Shown here: positions 31,986-32,257 of the stretch, piece after piece
How positions within the stretch are numbered: position 1 is the stretch's first letter
Layout of the letters: each line of letters begins with the position of its first letter
Source: a filamentous cyanobacterium Phorm 6
GTDB lineage: Bacteria > Cyanobacteriota > Cyanobacteriia > Cyanobacteriales > Microcoleaceae
DNA: 32,257 bases
Assembly (NCBI GenBank): GCA_003003725.1
Contig: PVWI01000038.1
Coordinates: forward strand, 1-32,257
Direction: 5' to 3'
Position numbers and translations under genes: made by a program
Notes under the pieces: model-generated
Database searches by the model: none
What the model was told of the DNA's origin: nothing
What the model saw: only the letters and a program-made list of their open reading frames with translations

Positions 31986-32257
31986 ATGTCCGTAATGTCC
32001 ACCATCACCGTCACCGTACCCGCCACAACCGCCAACTTAGGCCCAGGATTCGACTGCATCGGCGCCGCTTTAAGCCTCTACAACCGCTTCCAATTCTCCC
32101 GACTCGAACCCTCAGCAACCGAGAAACTAAAAATTACCGTTACGGGCGCAGAAGCCGCCAAAGTCAAGACAGACGAAAGTAATCTGGCCTATGTAGCATT
32201 TGTCACTTTGTACGATCGCCTCAACCAATCGGCGCCGCCCGTCGCCATACACATAGA
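31986..32257 (+). CDS. thrB: Homoserine kinase, C-terminus cut by window edge
   Basis: The frame opens at ATG 31986 (a second ATG at 31995 is possible) and is open to the right edge (90 codons). VTVPATTANLGPGFDCIGAALSLYN is the diagnostic N-terminus of homoserine kinase in the GHMP family, which phosphorylates L-homoserine with ATP on the way to threonine. The ATP-binding glycine-rich loop would lie just beyond the edge. It is preceded by the broken TPR gene and repeat motifs and seems to be transcribed separately from them. Confidence 0.93.
   Translation, partial: MSVMSTITVTVPATTANLGPGFDCIGAALSLYNRFQFSRLEPSATEKLKITVTGAEAAKVKTDESNLAYVAFVTLYDRLNQSAPPVAIHI

Overview
The window looks like chromosomal DNA of a filamentous, Microcoleus/Oscillatoria-type cyanobacterium. 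The basis is the very frequent HIP1 octamer (GCGATCGC) in and between genes, 7-base tandem repeats and many palindromic intergenic repeats, a clpR-clpP pair, a PAS-rich hybrid kinase with a cyanobacteriochrome GAF domain, a cyanobacterial lipid-A-disaccharide-synthase-like protein and two Uma2 proteins. The genus is inferred. No rRNA, tRNA, CRISPR array or transposase gene was seen.

Layout. 1-4.7 kb: the 5' part of an acyl-CoA dehydrogenase-like gene (reverse, runs off the left edge), a MITE-like repeat, a glucose-1-phosphate cytidylyltransferase (reverse), a two-gene toxin/immunity cassette (forward) and an exported clan GH-A glycosidase (reverse). 4.8-10.9 kb: a glycan block with a giant three-domain glycosyltransferase (GT2-GT2-GT4) divergent from a TPR-methyltransferase fusion. 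11.4-18.3 kb: two signalling kinases, a REC-histidine kinase and a 1731-residue REC-PAS(x7)-GAF-histidine kinase-REC protein whose GAF carries both cysteines of a DXCF cyanobacteriochrome, preceded by a perfect consensus sigma-70 promoter. 18.4-23 kb: Uma2, an LpxB-like protein, ComB, an EI24 membrane protein and a small membrane protein. 23.3-25.7 kb: an MBOAT plus SGNH-like O-acylation pair. 26-32.3 kb: a zinc-ribbon Ser/Thr kinase, a DnaJ-TPR protein, clpP and clpR (reverse), a VWA protein, a second Uma2, a frameshifted exported TPR gene and the 5' end of thrB (homoserine kinase), cut by the right edge.

Most notable is 2328-3163: a Sec-exported single-domain toxin resembling the bacterial RNase A fold of CdiA C-termini, overlapping by ATGA with a CdiI-like immunity gene, but with no CdiA filament or CdiB transporter nearby. 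Second is the dual-cysteine photoreceptor GAF buried in the large hybrid kinase. Third is repeat biology: several repeat families recur, one of them lies in frame inside two protein genes, and repeats create false N-termini for at least two ORFs. Glycan functions (CDP-glucose synthesis, glycosyltransferases, methyltransferase, glycosidase, O-acylation) are spread over the window and fit exopolysaccharide or surface-glycan production, though they do not form one operon.
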